A DNA stretch of 64,000 bases from Clostridiales bacterium (GTDB lineage: Bacteria > Bacillota > Clostridia > Saccharofermentanales > Saccharofermentanaceae). Positions 33,199-42,054 of this stretch are shown here, piece by piece. The stretch spans positions 1-64,000 of the forward strand of contig JAFZVE010000028.1 of assembly GCA_017617995.1 (NCBI GenBank), written 5' to 3'. Within the stretch, counting starts at the first letter, position 1, and each line of letters starts with the position of its first letter. The position numbers and the translations under genes were made by a program. The notes under the pieces are model-generated. The model had not been told where the DNA came from and did not search any database. It was given only the letters and a program-made list of their open reading frames with translations.

Positions 33199-34698
33199 TT
33201 ATGTCTCGGTTCGAACATAAATGTAGTACAGCGTGTCTTCAGAATCATCGAAATAGAGTGAATAGCCGTTTTCGGCAAAAAAGATATCAAGCTTGAGCAT
33301 GAATTCGTCATCAATATCAGGAGTTCTATATAGAGCGACGATGTCCGGTATGCCCTGTCGGATATACTCTATCTGCTCGGTGTACATCGTGCCGGTTCCT
33401 TCGCGGGGCATATAGAACTGCTTGTAAGAAGGTGTTTTTGTAGAGTAGTCATAGAAGAACAGATCGCACAGATTCGTAAAGTACAGACAATCCGAATCGG
33501 GGTGATTCTCATAATAGGTGAGCATGGAGTTCTCTAAATCTGATTTTTTCAGGGGAAGCATCGGATGGAGGAAGAGCTTCCCGAGGCAGAAACAGCAAAG
33601 AACAAAAATGAGAAGGCCGGAAAGGACCACCTGTAGCTTCTTTGAGGGGAGCATGGCAACCGTAATATCGGCAAGATATCCGAGACCGAGAAGATAAAGC
33701 GGGATCATCACGCAGAATGAATACGCGAATACTTCAGGAAGCGTGAGGAAAAAATAGACGACAAATCCGAGAAACACGATAATCACGTTGTGCAGGCGAT
33801 GCTTCTTCTGATGAAGGAATAGAAAAGCCGAGATGACCATGAGGCAGAAGAGGATAAAAATGGCGATCTGGTTGTGGTCACTTATCCATTGGCGGGAGAA
33901 GTGTAATTTCAGGCCGCCGGTCCTGGCATACGTCATGTTAAATTCGAAATACGCGTAAATCAGGTCTTTGAGTGATTTGGATGCTGCATAATAAGCGGCG
34001 ATGGGCGCGACGATCAGTCCGATTCCTCCGACAAAAGCACCACAGTTTCTGAAGAAGACTTTCCATTCTTTTCGCGTGAGAAGCCAGATGAAGTATCCGC
34101 CGACGAAACAGAGGTAATAGATGCAGATGTTCATCTTGATCGCCAGAACGGATCCGGCACATAGGCCGATCAGAAGCATGTCCCTGCCGGATGCCTTTTT
34201 TCCTTCCCGGATACGCTTCAGAACTATGTTCTCGGAAAGAAGAAGGAAAAGAAGTATGATATGCTCCGGCTTGGAGCCGCTGGCGAAGAGCGCGGGGCTT
34301 TTGATAAAGAAGAAACAGAAAAGGAAGGATATCGCCGCCCATGAGCGATATGGATCAAAGAGGATACGCATGTTTTTATAAATGAGGAGAAAGCTCCCGA
34401 TATTAATGCCTGTGAAGACGATCCAGATGCCCCAGGAAGCCTGGTTGGAGAGCAGCAGTCCCAGCGCATAGAAAACATAAGTCAGAGGTCCTTTGTGATC
34501 AAAAAGATCACGGTAGGGAATCTTTCCGTTAAGCCAGCCGCGTGACACAACGAGATAACAGATCTCGTCAGGTTCATAGCAATAGCGGAAGATCGGTGAG
34601 AACGGGCAGGCGACAAAAGTCAGGATTGCAGCGGCGAATGCAAGTCCGATGTAAACAGCAAGATCCATTCTCTTTTGTTGCTTGAGGTTTTGATCCAT
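33199..34698 (-). CDS. GT-C-like polytopic membrane glycosyltransferase-type protein
   Basis: A 499-residue protein with about ten membrane helices. The first outer loop has YEPDEICYLVVSRGWLNG and PYRDLFDHKGPLTYVFYALG. This DE motif plus DHKGPL pattern is typical of PMT/ArnT-like GT-C enzymes that use lipid-linked sugars. The short C-terminal domain after about residue 400 faces the outside. It may glycosylate a surface polymer or protein, though donor and acceptor are unknown. GGAGGG precedes the ATG. It is the first gene of a two-gene operon with the radical SAM gene. Confidence 0.72.
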   Translation of the reverse strand: MDQNLKQQKRMDLAVYIGLAFAAAILTFVACPFSPIFRYCYEPDEICYLVVSRGWLNGKIPYRDLFDHKGPLTYVFYALGLLLSNQASWGIWIVFTGINIGSFLLIYKNMRILFDPYRSWAAISFLFCFFFIKSPALFASGSKPEHIILLFLLLSENIVLKRIREGKKASGRDMLLIGLCAGSVLAIKMNICIYYLCFVGGYFIWLLTRKEWKVFFRNCGAFVGGIGLIVAPIAAYYAASKSLKDLIYAYFEFNMTYARTGGLKLHFSRQWISDHNQIAIFILFCLMVISAFLFLHQKKHRLHNVIIVFLGFVVYFFLTLPEVFAYSFCVMIPLYLLGLGYLADITVAMLPSKKLQVVLSGLLIFVLCCFCLGKLFLHPMLPLKKSDLENSMLTYYENHPDSDCLYFTNLCDLFFYDYSTKTPSYKQFYMPREGTGTMYTEQIEYIRQGIPDIVALYRTPDIDDEFMLKLDIFFAENGYSLYFDDSEDTLYYIYVRTET

Positions 34699-34720
34699 AC
34701 ACGCCCTCCATTACGATATT

Positions 34721-34729
34721 ATTATAGCA
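34721..34729 (-). promoter_or_regulatory. extended -10 promoter of the GT-C/radical SAM operon
   Basis: On the minus strand TGCTATAAT is an extended -10 about 25 bases before the start codon. No clear -35 is visible. Confidence 0.45.
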
Positions 34730-34780
34730 TAATCCCAGAAGAAGACCTTTCGGGGATGGCCTTTCCGACCTCCGCGCGTA

Positions 34781-34820
34781 AAGAAACACCGCCAGGGACC
34801 CTCCCGATCCGAGGCGGTGC
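34781..34820 (-). terminator. terminator of the SDR gene
   Basis: CACCGCC (34787-34793) pairs with GGCGGTG (34813-34819). On the minus strand it is followed by TTTCTTT. A second hairpin, CGCCACGC with GCGTGGCG at 34887-34920, lies between it and the SDR stop. Confidence 0.75.
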
Positions 34821-34936
34821 TTCACCAAATATGTAGGGGGTTGTTATGGAAAGCGGATCCGCACCGGAGTATCGGTCACGGCGCGTCGCCACGCGAGAGT
34901 TGGGGTAAAGAGGCGTGGCGTCCGGTTCCGGCTGGA

Positions 34937-35710
34937 TTACATCGCGGTATAGCCGCCGTCGACAGCGAGGTTCACACCTGTTACGTAGGAAGAATTCTGT
35001 GAGGCAAGGAAAAGTGTTGCAGTATCGAGCTCGCCTTCCTGACCATAGCGCTCTTCCGGGATCATGGTCTTCGCGTTCTGCTGGAAGAAGTCGCTGTTGA
35101 GGGTGTCGCGAGTCAGGTCGGTGTAGAAGTAACCGGGGCAGATGGAGTTGACGGTGATGTTGTACTTACCCCACTCAGCGGCCAGTGCACGTGTCATGTT
35201 CGTAACACCGCCCTTTGCGGCGTGGTACGGAGCAGATCCGCAGATCTTGTTACCAACAAGGCCGTACATCGAAGCGATGTTGATGATTCTTCCGTAGTTG
35301 GCCTTGATCATGTACTTCTTTGCGACCGCACGGGCGACGCGGAAAGAACCGAAGAGGTCGATGTTCATCTCGTTGCTGAACTGCTCGTCGGTGATATCTT
35401 CTGCAGGAGCAACTGCGCCGGTACCGGCATTGTTGATGAGAATATCAACACGACCGAACTTCTCTAGAACCTGATCGACCATCGCATTTACGGCGTCGGT
35501 ATCGGTGATGTCACAGCGGATGGCCATCGTCGGTACTTCGTACTCCCTGGCGATCTCTTCTGCTACCGCGTCGATCATCTCCTGGCGACGGGCAACGGCG
35601 ACGATCGTCGCACCCTGATTGGCCAGTGCCTTGGCCATCTGCACGCCTAATCCAGTGGAGCATCCTGTTACTATGGCAACCTGTCCCTTAAGATCAAAAT
35701 AATTCTTCAT
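34937..35710 (-). CDS. short-chain dehydrogenase/reductase
   Basis: A 257-residue SDR oxidoreductase. The NAD(P) site is VTGCSTGLGVQMAKAL, followed by LINNAGTG, the catalytic Ser in NIASMYGL, and YHAAK with catalytic Tyr and Lys. Closest in style to gluconate 5-dehydrogenase or 3-oxoacyl reductase types; the true substrate is unknown. The ATG at 35710 follows AAAGGAG; an upstream in-frame start would add a non-family extension. Monocistronic, with a terminator after the stop. Confidence 0.9.
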   Translation of the reverse strand: MKNYFDLKGQVAIVTGCSTGLGVQMAKALANQGATIVAVARRQEMIDAVAEEIAREYEVPTMAIRCDITDTDAVNAMVDQVLEKFGRVDILINNAGTGAVAPAEDITDEQFSNEMNIDLFGSFRVARAVAKKYMIKANYGRIINIASMYGLVGNKICGSAPYHAAKGGVTNMTRALAAEWGKYNITVNSICPGYFYTDLTRDTLNSDFFQQNAKTMIPEERYGQEGELDTATLFLASQNSSYVTGVNLAVDGGYTAM

Positions 35711-36035
35711 ACGCGTGTCTCCTTTTCTTTGTATCTTATGTGTTTCCTGTGTTTTTTCGCTTAGAAGTATAGCATGACGTAAATGTAAAATACGAAATGA
35801 AATCGTTCGCCGTTTCGCCAAGAATAAAATGTGTTATCCTAGAATCACCGTCAAGAACACAAGGTTTTCGTCGATTTGATTTTCATATTGATTTTCATTT
35901 CGTTTCAAATGAAAAACGTGCTTGCATTTTGGGAAGGGCAATAACGGGTCTCAACATGTCTGGATCTGCTGCTTTTTCCTTCGGAAGAGGTGCTGTTCGG
36001 ATGCGGGAATTCTTGATTTTAGGGAGTTTTCTACA
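35711..36035. promoter_or_regulatory. divergent intergenic region with tandem repeat and palindrome
   Basis: This region separates the SDR and Nudix genes, which point apart. A 12-base unit TTGATTTTCAT(A) is repeated in tandem at 35876-35886 and 35888-35898. TTTCATTT (35893-35900) and AAATGAAA (35907-35914) form a perfect inverted repeat with a six-base spacer. Both look like a regulator-binding site. A frame running into the Nudix gene from 35922 lacks a ribosome site and is not called. Confidence 0.4.
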
Positions 36036-36515
36036 ATGAAACGATATGAGACGACACTATGCTACATCTATGGACAGAAGGGTGTCCTGATGCTTCATCG
36101 GACGAAGAAAGAGAACGATATCAATAAAGACAAATATATCGGAGTGGGCGGACATCTCGAACATGGCGAGTCACCGGAAGAATGTGTCCTTCGTGAGGTA
36201 AAGGAAGAGACCGGGCTGACGATGACGTCTTTCCGGCTTCGCGGTGTGATCACTTTTGTTATCGATGACATCGATGAGATCACATTCCTGTATACCTGCG
36301 ATGCCTATGAGGGGGAGATCACGGTGGATTCTTCATGCGAAGAGGGAGAACTCGTATGGATCGAGCCTCAGAAGATCGGGACGCTTCCGATCTGGGAAGG
36401 GGACAAGATCTTCTTCCGGCTTCTTGAGGAGAGGGAGGATGTTTTCTCACTGAAACTTCACTACGTGGACGACCGGCTCGTGGCCGCTGCCGTCGACGGC
36501 AAGGCCATCATGTGA
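36036..36515 (+). CDS. Nudix hydrolase (MutT-like)
   Basis: A 159-residue Nudix protein. The full Nudix box is present from GGHLEHGESPEE to LREVKEETG, with all metal-binding Glu residues. The context IYGQKGVLMLHRTKKE and the C-terminal EGDKIFFRLL resemble 8-oxo-dGTP diphosphatase-type enzymes that clean up oxidised nucleotides. The ATG at 36036 follows AGGGAG. The gene is followed by its own terminator. Confidence 0.85.
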   Translation: MKRYETTLCYIYGQKGVLMLHRTKKENDINKDKYIGVGGHLEHGESPEECVLREVKEETGLTMTSFRLRGVITFVIDDIDEITFLYTCDAYEGEITVDSSCEEGELVWIEPQKIGTLPIWEGDKIFFRLLEEREDVFSLKLHYVDDRLVAAAVDGKAIM

Positions 36516-36533
36516 ATCCTGTTGTAATATATT

Positions 36534-36590
36534 CGAAGTCCGCCGTGCGGATTCTGACATTCGGATGGGCGGACTTCGATTTGGCTTTTT
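36534..36590 (+). terminator. terminator of the Nudix gene
   Basis: CGAAGTCCGCC (36534-36544) pairs perfectly with GGCGGACTTCG (36568-36578). A T-run follows at 36586-36590. Confidence 0.88.
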
Positions 36591-36615
36591 GTAAGTTTTT
36601 CGGGGAAGAAGGATC

Positions 36616-37314
36616 TCAGCCGCCGAGTGCCAGTGAAGTGGTGGCGGTGGAGATGGTCTCTTCCGGCGGGTTATCCGGGTCGATGAACTCGAAGAGACTT
36701 CCGGTGACGACTTCCACGAGGATATACTTATATCCGTCCTGATAGAAGATCATGGATCCGGCATCGATGCCTTTGCTGGTGAGTTCTGTAGTCGGGATCC
36801 CACTGTCATCACGGTTTTGGATCGTCGCACGGGACTGCAGGTCCGTCCAGTCGGCCGGAAGATCGTACACGATCGTCTTGCCTTCCCAAGTGTAGACCTT
36901 TCCTTCAAACATGACATACATCTCGGCGTTCATGTAGGGCGCTTCACGCTTCTTAGCCGAGATCAGGAGCCGGCAGCTGTAAATCGTGCCGATACTGTAT
37001 GTGGTCCACAGAAGAAAGAGAATGACCGAGATAAGCTGAAATCCCAGCCATTTCCGGAAATACGCGATGAGAAGAAGGACGATAAATATCCCGCCTGTGA
37101 TGGCGAAGAAATAGTAGAGCTCATAGTACGAGTCGTACGTCGTGAGTTCGTGCACGTTCCAGATACTGAGCGCAGAAAGAATGGCGATTACGGAAATCTC
37201 CACGACGGTCAGGATCAGTGCGGCGCGGCTGTTGTTCTTCTTCTGATTGGAAATCGTATTTTTCTCGGTGTTCTTCGGGCGCGTGGGCGCAGTGGAACTT
37301 GTCTGTTCAGACAT
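36616..37314 (-). CDS. membrane protein of unknown function
   Basis: A 232-residue protein. A short Ser/Thr-rich cytoplasmic N-terminus precedes three membrane helices near residues 29-50, 65-85 and 90-113. The C-terminal 110 residues form a soluble domain with MYVMFEGKVYTWEGKTIVYD. Good AAGGAG ribosome site. It lies downstream of thioredoxin on the same strand, about 65 bases away, but no functional link is visible. Confidence 0.65.
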   Translation of the reverse strand: MSEQTSSTAPTRPKNTEKNTISNQKKNNSRAALILTVVEISVIAILSALSIWNVHELTTYDSYYELYYFFAITGGIFIVLLLIAYFRKWLGFQLISVILFLLWTTYSIGTIYSCRLLISAKKREAPYMNAEMYVMFEGKVYTWEGKTIVYDLPADWTDLQSRATIQNRDDSGIPTTELTSKGIDAGSMIFYQDGYKYILVEVVTGSLFEFIDPDNPPEETISTATTSLALGG

Positions 37315-37379
37315 GAATAGAGGTCTCCTTAAACTGCTTGGGTTGGGATTCGGACATCTGATTCCCGGACATAGGGAAT

Positions 37380-37691
37380 TTACGAGATGAACTCCTGGAG
37401 CTTCTCCTTGGTCTGGAGGCCTAAGGTCATTTTCTTGGCTTCACCGTTCTCGAAGAGGATCAGAGTCGGGATGCTGGAGATCCTATATTCCATAGCCAGT
37501 TCTCTTGCTTCGTCGACGTTGACCTTGCCGACCTTGATTTTTCCTTCGTTCTCGTTCGCGAATTCCTCGAGGATCGGCGCGAGCATCTGGCACGGTCCAC
37601 ACCAGGTCGCCCAGAAGTCTACGAGGACGGGCAGGGAGGACTTCAGCACTTCGGAATCAAAATTATCAGGTGTTAATGTGATTTCAGCCAT
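37380..37691 (-). CDS. trxA: thioredoxin
   Basis: A 103-residue thioredoxin with the WATWCGPCQ active site near residue 30 and the cis-proline ISSIPTLILFENG. It reduces protein disulfides in the cytoplasm. Only 27 bases separate it from the preceding FTR-like gene, so it is probably the partner of that protein. Standard length, and AAGGAG precedes the ATG. Confidence 0.95.
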   Translation of the reverse strand: MAEITLTPDNFDSEVLKSSLPVLVDFWATWCGPCQMLAPILEEFANENEGKIKVGKVNVDEARELAMEYRISSIPTLILFENGEAKKMTLGLQTKEKLQEFIS

Positions 37692-37718
37692 ATTCTTTCT
37701 CCTTACGGTTTTCGGACA

Positions 37719-37916
37719 TTACTTGTATTTATAGTATAGCATACAGTGACAGAAGCCTTCAAAGTCGGGATCCTTGATCTGATCGCGGAACTCCTTGCAC
37801 ATACACTTGTTTTCTTCGGTCCGCTCGAGACGGCAGGGGCAGTAGCCGCCTGTGCGCTTCAGGCCTTCCTTGATGTTCTCGACGATCTTCTCGTCGGGGT
37901 TTAATTCGATACGCAT
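37719..37916 (-). CDS. ferredoxin-thioredoxin reductase catalytic-subunit-like protein
   Basis: A 65-residue protein with the three CxC pairs of FTR beta: GGYCPCRL, KCMCKEF and FCHCMLYY. In the family these hold a 4Fe-4S cluster next to a redox-active disulfide and pass electrons from ferredoxin to thioredoxin. It is shorter than the plant-type subunit and lies directly ahead of trxA. Reduction of thioredoxin by ferredoxin is a natural fit for an anaerobe. GGAGG precedes the ATG. Confidence 0.85.
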   Translation of the reverse strand: MRIELNPDEKIVENIKEGLKRTGGYCPCRLERTEENKCMCKEFRDQIKDPDFEGFCHCMLYYKYK

Positions 37917-37978
37917 GTTTCTTTTCCTCCTAATTTATTCTGACGCCTTCATTTCCGGCACCGCGCTCGTCGACACGA

Positions 37979-38010
37979 AAAAGGGGACCGTCCTATTGAA
38001 ACGGTCCCCT
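37979..38010 (-). terminator. terminator of the HEAT-repeat gene
   Basis: GGGGACCGT (37983-37991) pairs with ACGGTCCCC (38001-38009). The A-run before it becomes a T-run on the minus strand, after the HEAT gene. Confidence 0.88.
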
Positions 38011-38032
38011 CATGAAAATCATAATCTCAAAA

Positions 38033-38374
38033 TCAAACAAGACGCGTTCTCATCTTATCGTACGCTTCTCTTGCTACGGCGCGCACGCTCGGATCGGAAT
38101 CGGCGAAAGCCAGCTTCTTCAGATATTCCTCACAATGCTTCGCGTTGATGTTGCCGGCAGATTCAGCTGCCGCAGCTCGAACGGCCGGGGAGGGGTCACG
38201 GAACAGAGGGATAAGATGCATCCCTGACTCATACGTACTGATCTGCCCCATCGCCTTAGCAACTGCGAGACGAATCTCGTCTTCCGGGTCATCGACCATC
38301 TTTATCAGCGCACCCAGATTCTGCTTCTTGCCCAGTTTCTCGATTTTTTCGGTTAATCTATCAATCTTTGCCAT
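38033..38374 (-). CDS. HEAT-repeat protein
   Basis: A 113-residue protein made of about three HEAT/PBS-lyase-type repeats with the pattern DPxxxVRxAAAxALG (for example DPEDEIRLAVAKAMGQI and DPSPAVRAAAAESAGNI). Such proteins are scaffolds for protein binding. No enzyme motif is present. AAGGGG precedes the ATG. It is monocistronic with its own terminator. Confidence 0.8.
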   Translation of the reverse strand: MAKIDRLTEKIEKLGKKQNLGALIKMVDDPEDEIRLAVAKAMGQISTYESGMHLIPLFRDPSPAVRAAAAESAGNINAKHCEEYLKKLAFADSDPSVRAVAREAYDKMRTRLV

Positions 38375-38737
38375 CCGGATCGCCCCTTTCTATAAAATAA
38401 CATGTAGCTTCTATATAGATTATGCACTTCTTTTATAAGATGTGCTAGAGGTATTTGCTAATAAGTTCGAAAAAAAATGTTTCGAAATTGTGAACATCCT
38501 CCAAATCTTCCTACCTGTTTCCTATATGCTATATTAAATGCTTTTTTTGCTTTAGGCAATAGTAAAATCATTTTCTTTAGTTAATTTTTCAACTTTTTTT
38601 CGTATTCTTTTCACTTAAAAAATCTTTGGTGATTCTGCCCATGTAAATCTTGTCAGAAATGTGTATTTTTCTGTTTCCTCTTTTCCGCTCGTCTGCTAAA
38701 CTAATAAGGTATTCTTTTAAGAAAGAGATAGTCGAGG
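38375..38737. other. AT-rich intergenic region
   Basis: The stretch is much richer in A and T than its surroundings, with T-runs near 38550 and 38590. It separates the HEAT gene from the CapA gene, which point apart, so it must hold both promoters. I see no gene, no clear -35/-10 pair and no long inverted repeat. Confidence 0.5.
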
Positions 38738-39865
38738 ATGAGGAAAATCAGATTTCTGGCGCTGCTTCTGACGATGTCTGTGGTTCTGGCTTCGTGTGGA
38801 AGCGGGAAGACGGGTGGATCCGATACGGTTTCCGGCTCCGGTGTTTCCGGAGCGGCAGGTGTGTCCGATTCTCAGGAGGAAAGTTCTACTACGGCAAAAG
38901 CAAAAGATACACCGACTCCTACGCCTACCAATACGCCGACACCGACCCCGTCACCGACTCCGACTCCGACCGAGATCCTCGTAAGTTTCATCGGAGATAC
39001 GACGCTCGGAGAGCAGCGTACGCACGCCGGTGCCTCCTATTGCTTCACGAGTGTAGTCGGCGATAACTATACTTATCCTTTCTCCAAGGCGCTTCCCTAT
39101 CTGGCGGCCGATGATATGACGCTATGTAATCTCGAGGGGCCGCTGACGACTTCGGAGAATCTCCGCCCGGAGCGCGAGATCTACCTTAAAGGATCTCCGA
39201 GATATGTGCAGGTCTTAAAGGAAGCGAGCATCGAGTGCTGCAACCTCGCGAATAACCATGCTTATGACTACTCCCAGGAGGGACTTGACGAGACGAGAAG
39301 GGTCCTTGAAGAGAACGGGATCTTATGGAGTGACAATACTTCCTACGCGATCTACGAGACGAAAGGTGTCAAGATCGGTATGGCCGGTTTTAACTTCACT
39401 TTGGAGCGGCAACCGTACTACGATGCGATCTCGTGGCTGCGGGAACAGGGCTGTGCGATCGTCATCATCTCCTGTCACATCGGTATCGAGCGTATGTACG
39501 AGCCCGAAGATGACGCGATCGAGCTCGCGCACGATATCCTCGACTACGGCGCGGACATCTACGTAGGTTCCCATCCGCACCGACTCCAGCCGGTCGATTA
39601 CTATAATGGTAAATACATTATATATAGTGAGTCGAACTTCTGTTTCGGCGGCCAGCCGTGGCTCAGTGATCCGGATACGGCGATCTTCCAGTGTACTTTT
39701 ACCGTGGAAGAAGGACATCTGGTGAGCTCACGGATGGAGTGTATCCCGTTCTCCATGCGTTCCTGCAGCGAGGGCAACGACTACTGTCCGATGCCGTACG
39801 AGAAGGGGACGGAAGAGTATGACCGTGTCATGAGGAAGCTGCACTGGTCGGACGCGAATGAATAG
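38738..39865 (+). CDS. CapA-family lipoprotein
   Basis: A 375-residue lipoprotein. The signal is MRKIRFLALLLTMSVVLASC with Cys20 as the lipidated residue. A Ser/Gly linker and a TPTPTP-type stretch lead to the CapA/PgsA metallophosphatase-like domain, with SFIGDTTLGEQ, LCNLEGPLT, ANNHAYDYSQEGL, SCHIGIE and GSHPHRLQPVDYYNGKYI. CapA proteins serve poly-gamma-glutamate capsule synthesis or related surface polymer work. No other capsule genes are adjacent, so the specific role is open. Confidence 0.88.
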   Translation: MRKIRFLALLLTMSVVLASCGSGKTGGSDTVSGSGVSGAAGVSDSQEESSTTAKAKDTPTPTPTNTPTPTPSPTPTPTEILVSFIGDTTLGEQRTHAGASYCFTSVVGDNYTYPFSKALPYLAADDMTLCNLEGPLTTSENLRPEREIYLKGSPRYVQVLKEASIECCNLANNHAYDYSQEGLDETRRVLEENGILWSDNTSYAIYETKGVKIGMAGFNFTLERQPYYDAISWLREQGCAIVIISCHIGIERMYEPEDDAIELAHDILDYGADIYVGSHPHRLQPVDYYNGKYIIYSESNFCFGGQPWLSDPDTAIFQCTFTVEEGHLVSSRMECIPFSMRSCSEGNDYCPMPYEKGTEEYDRVMRKLHWSDANE

Positions 39866-39879
39866 AGAAGAAATGAAAA

Positions 39880-39930
39880 TGGTGTGAGTGGAAGAATATC
39901 AAAAAACTCTTCTTCCCAAGCACCGTTTTT
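39880..39930 (+). terminator. terminator of the CapA gene
   Basis: GGAAGAA (39890-39896) pairs with TTCTTCC (39910-39916), with outer GGTG/CACC pairing, and a TTTTTGTTTT tail follows. It overlaps the start of the purine operon promoter region. Confidence 0.75.
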
Positions 39931-39934
39931 GTTT

Positions 39935-40000
39935 TATAATAAGTCTGTTCCTTTTTTAGGAGTGACCTATAGGGTTTGTCCCGAGACGAGAACCGGGCAA
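39935..40000 (+). promoter_or_regulatory. purine operon -10 and leader hairpin
   Basis: TATAAT at 39935-39940 is the likely -10. The leader holds an inverted repeat, TTGTCCCG with CGGGCAA (39976-39983 and 39994-40000, one G-U pair). It does not match the purine riboswitch as I know it. It may be an operator or a different RNA structure. Confidence 0.4.
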
Positions 40001-40030
40001 GGCCAATTTGTTTGAACGGAGGAGAAGAAC

Positions 40031-40540
40031 ATGGCAGAAGCAAAGGTTCTGGTCGTCATGGGCAGTGATTCTGATTTCCCGGTGATGGAAGGCTGTTTCA
40101 AGCTTCTTAAGAAATTCGGTATTCCCTTTGACGCGAAGGTGTGCTCGGCACACAGGACGCCGGATCTGGCGGCATCGATCGCGTCTTCGGCGAAGGAGGA
40201 CGGCTACAGCGTCATTATTGCGGCGGCGGGCCTCGCGGCTCATCTCGCGGGCGTGATCGCGGCGCATACGGTACTTCCGGTCATCGGTGTTCCGTGTAAG
40301 GGCGGCGCGCTTCACGGTGTGGACGCACTCTATGCAGTCGTACAGATGCCGACAGGTATCCCGGTCGCGACGGTCGCGATCGACGGGGGCAGTAATGCCG
40401 CGATCCTCGCGGCACAGATGCTGGCGTTAAGTGATGAGGCGCTCAGTAGTAAATTAGTAGAGTATAAGGCGGGTCTTGCCTCTTCGGTTGCGGAGAGAGA
40501 TGCCCGTCTTCAGGAAAAAATAGCAAATCTGGGGGAGTAA
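40031..40540 (+). CDS. purE: N5-carboxyaminoimidazole ribonucleotide mutase
   Basis: A 169-residue PurE. It has the phosphate loop VVMGSDSDFPVM, the catalytic SAHRTP, and GLAAHLAGVIAAHTVLPVIG with VQMPTGIPVATVAIDGG. It makes CAIR in purine synthesis. It is the first gene of a purine operon. GGAGGAG lies before the ATG, and purF starts five bases after the stop. Confidence 0.95.
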   Translation: MAEAKVLVVMGSDSDFPVMEGCFKLLKKFGIPFDAKVCSAHRTPDLAASIASSAKEDGYSVIIAAAGLAAHLAGVIAAHTVLPVIGVPCKGGALHGVDALYAVVQMPTGIPVATVAIDGGSNAAILAAQMLALSDEALSSKLVEYKAGLASSVAERDARLQEKIANLGE

Positions 40541-40545
40541 CAACT

Positions 40546-41970
40546 ATGGGTAGAAAGTGGCAAGAAGAATGTGGAGTATTCGGTATCTTTGACACCAAGA
40601 AGACCAATCCCGACATCTCCAAACTGACGTACTACGGGATTTTCTCGCTGCAACACAGAGGTCAGTCCTCAGCCGGTATCGTCGTCAATCACGATGGACA
40701 GTTCCTGTGTCACAAGGCACCGGGCCTCGTCGCAGATGTTTTTGACGACCTGCATCTCGGCACACTGACCGGACATGCGGCAATCGGACACGTCAGAACA
40801 CCGGCTCCGAATGAGAGCGGTTACGATGTTGTTCAGCCGATGCAGATCAAGTCGCACAGCGGACAGCTCGCGATCTCCATCAACGGCTCGATCCTGAACG
40901 CGGATTCGCTCCGTGATTCTCTTAAGGAGATCGGAGCGATCTTCCAGACTACGGCAGACTTTGAAGTCCTGCTCTCGATCCTTGCAAGAAACCGTGTCTC
41001 TACGGATTCTCTCGAGGGGGCGATCCAGAAGATGATGGGCGAGATTAAGGGTGCCTATGCGATGCTCCTCATGAGTGAAGACCGCATCATCGGTGTAAGA
41101 GACCCGCTCGGACTCCGTCCGCTCGTTCTTGGTAAGAAAGACGATATGTACCTTCTTGCTTCTGAGAACTGCGCTTTTGACGCGATCGGCGCCGAGACCA
41201 TCCGTGACGTTCTCCCGGGCGAGATCATCACGATCACTGAAGAAGGGTATTCTTCCATCTTCACTGTTCCGGAGTGCGATGCACATAAGAACGGTAAGCT
41301 CTGTATCTTCGAGTTCGTTTATCTGGCCCGTCCGGACAGCTTCATCGACGGTACATCCGTTTATGAGTCCCGTGTCCAGACCGGTCGCGCACTCGCTCGT
41401 GAGAATCCCTGCGATGCCGATCTCGTCGTAGCGGCTCCGGACTCCGGTATTGCCGCAGCTATCGGTTACGCTTTTGAGAGCGGTATCCCGTACGGTCAGG
41501 CGCTTCTGAAGAACCGTTACGTCGGAAGAACCTTCATCGAGGGCACACAGGCTGCTCGTGAGATGGCGGTCCGCCTCAAGTTCTCCGTTCTAAAGACTGC
41601 AGTAAAAGATAAGAAGATCGTAATCGTCGACGACTCCGTCGTTCGCGGTACCACGACTAAGCATATTATCTCCTTCCTGCGTGAGGAAGGCGCGAAAGAA
41701 GTTCACCTCCGTGTTGCTTCTCCGCCGGTCAAGTTCCCGTGCTACTACGGTGTTTCGGCTTCTGAAGCAGAGATGCTGCCGGCCCGCTCCATGAGCGTGG
41801 AAGAGATCCGCGATATGCTCGGTGCCGATTCTCTCGGTTATGTCAGCCTCGAAGGACTCCGTGCTTCGACACAGGGTGCGCTCTGCGGACACTGCGCAGC
41901 CTGCTTCGACGGAGATTTCCCGGCCGGTGTTCCGGAAAACATCGGAGAAGATTCTCCGCATAAGATCTGA
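40546..41970 (+). CDS. purF: amidophosphoribosyltransferase
   Basis: A 474-residue PurF, the first step of purine synthesis from PRPP and glutamine. The catalytic Cys is C9 in WQEECGVFGIFD, so a short propeptide MGRKWQEE is removed. Later motifs include IGHVRTPAPN in the glutamine site and the PRPP loop KIVIVDDSVVRGTTTK. The C-terminal Cys residues in ALCGHCAACFDGDFP are typical of the iron-sulfur form. Strong overlap with purE in spacing indicates one operon. Confidence 0.96.
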   Translation: MGRKWQEECGVFGIFDTKKTNPDISKLTYYGIFSLQHRGQSSAGIVVNHDGQFLCHKAPGLVADVFDDLHLGTLTGHAAIGHVRTPAPNESGYDVVQPMQIKSHSGQLAISINGSILNADSLRDSLKEIGAIFQTTADFEVLLSILARNRVSTDSLEGAIQKMMGEIKGAYAMLLMSEDRIIGVRDPLGLRPLVLGKKDDMYLLASENCAFDAIGAETIRDVLPGEIITITEEGYSSIFTVPECDAHKNGKLCIFEFVYLARPDSFIDGTSVYESRVQTGRALARENPCDADLVVAAPDSGIAAAIGYAFESGIPYGQALLKNRYVGRTFIEGTQAAREMAVRLKFSVLKTAVKDKKIVIVDDSVVRGTTTKHIISFLREEGAKEVHLRVASPPVKFPCYYGVSASEAEMLPARSMSVEEIRDMLGADSLGYVSLEGLRASTQGALCGHCAACFDGDFPAGVPENIGEDSPHKI

Positions 41971-42054
41971 AATACGAAGTGAAATGCGCTTGGCCGAATG
42001 GCCTGACGCGAGATACGCGCATAGGTGCGTGGAAAAGACGGGAAGGAGTACGGC

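Noticed and set aside
35922..36035. N-terminal extension of the Nudix protein
   Set aside because: The first 38 codons lack a ribosome site and family similarity; AGGGAG points to the ATG at 36036.
39941..40030. Purine or ZTP riboswitch before purE
   Set aside because: None of the conserved junction bases of these classes is visible, only a plain hairpin.
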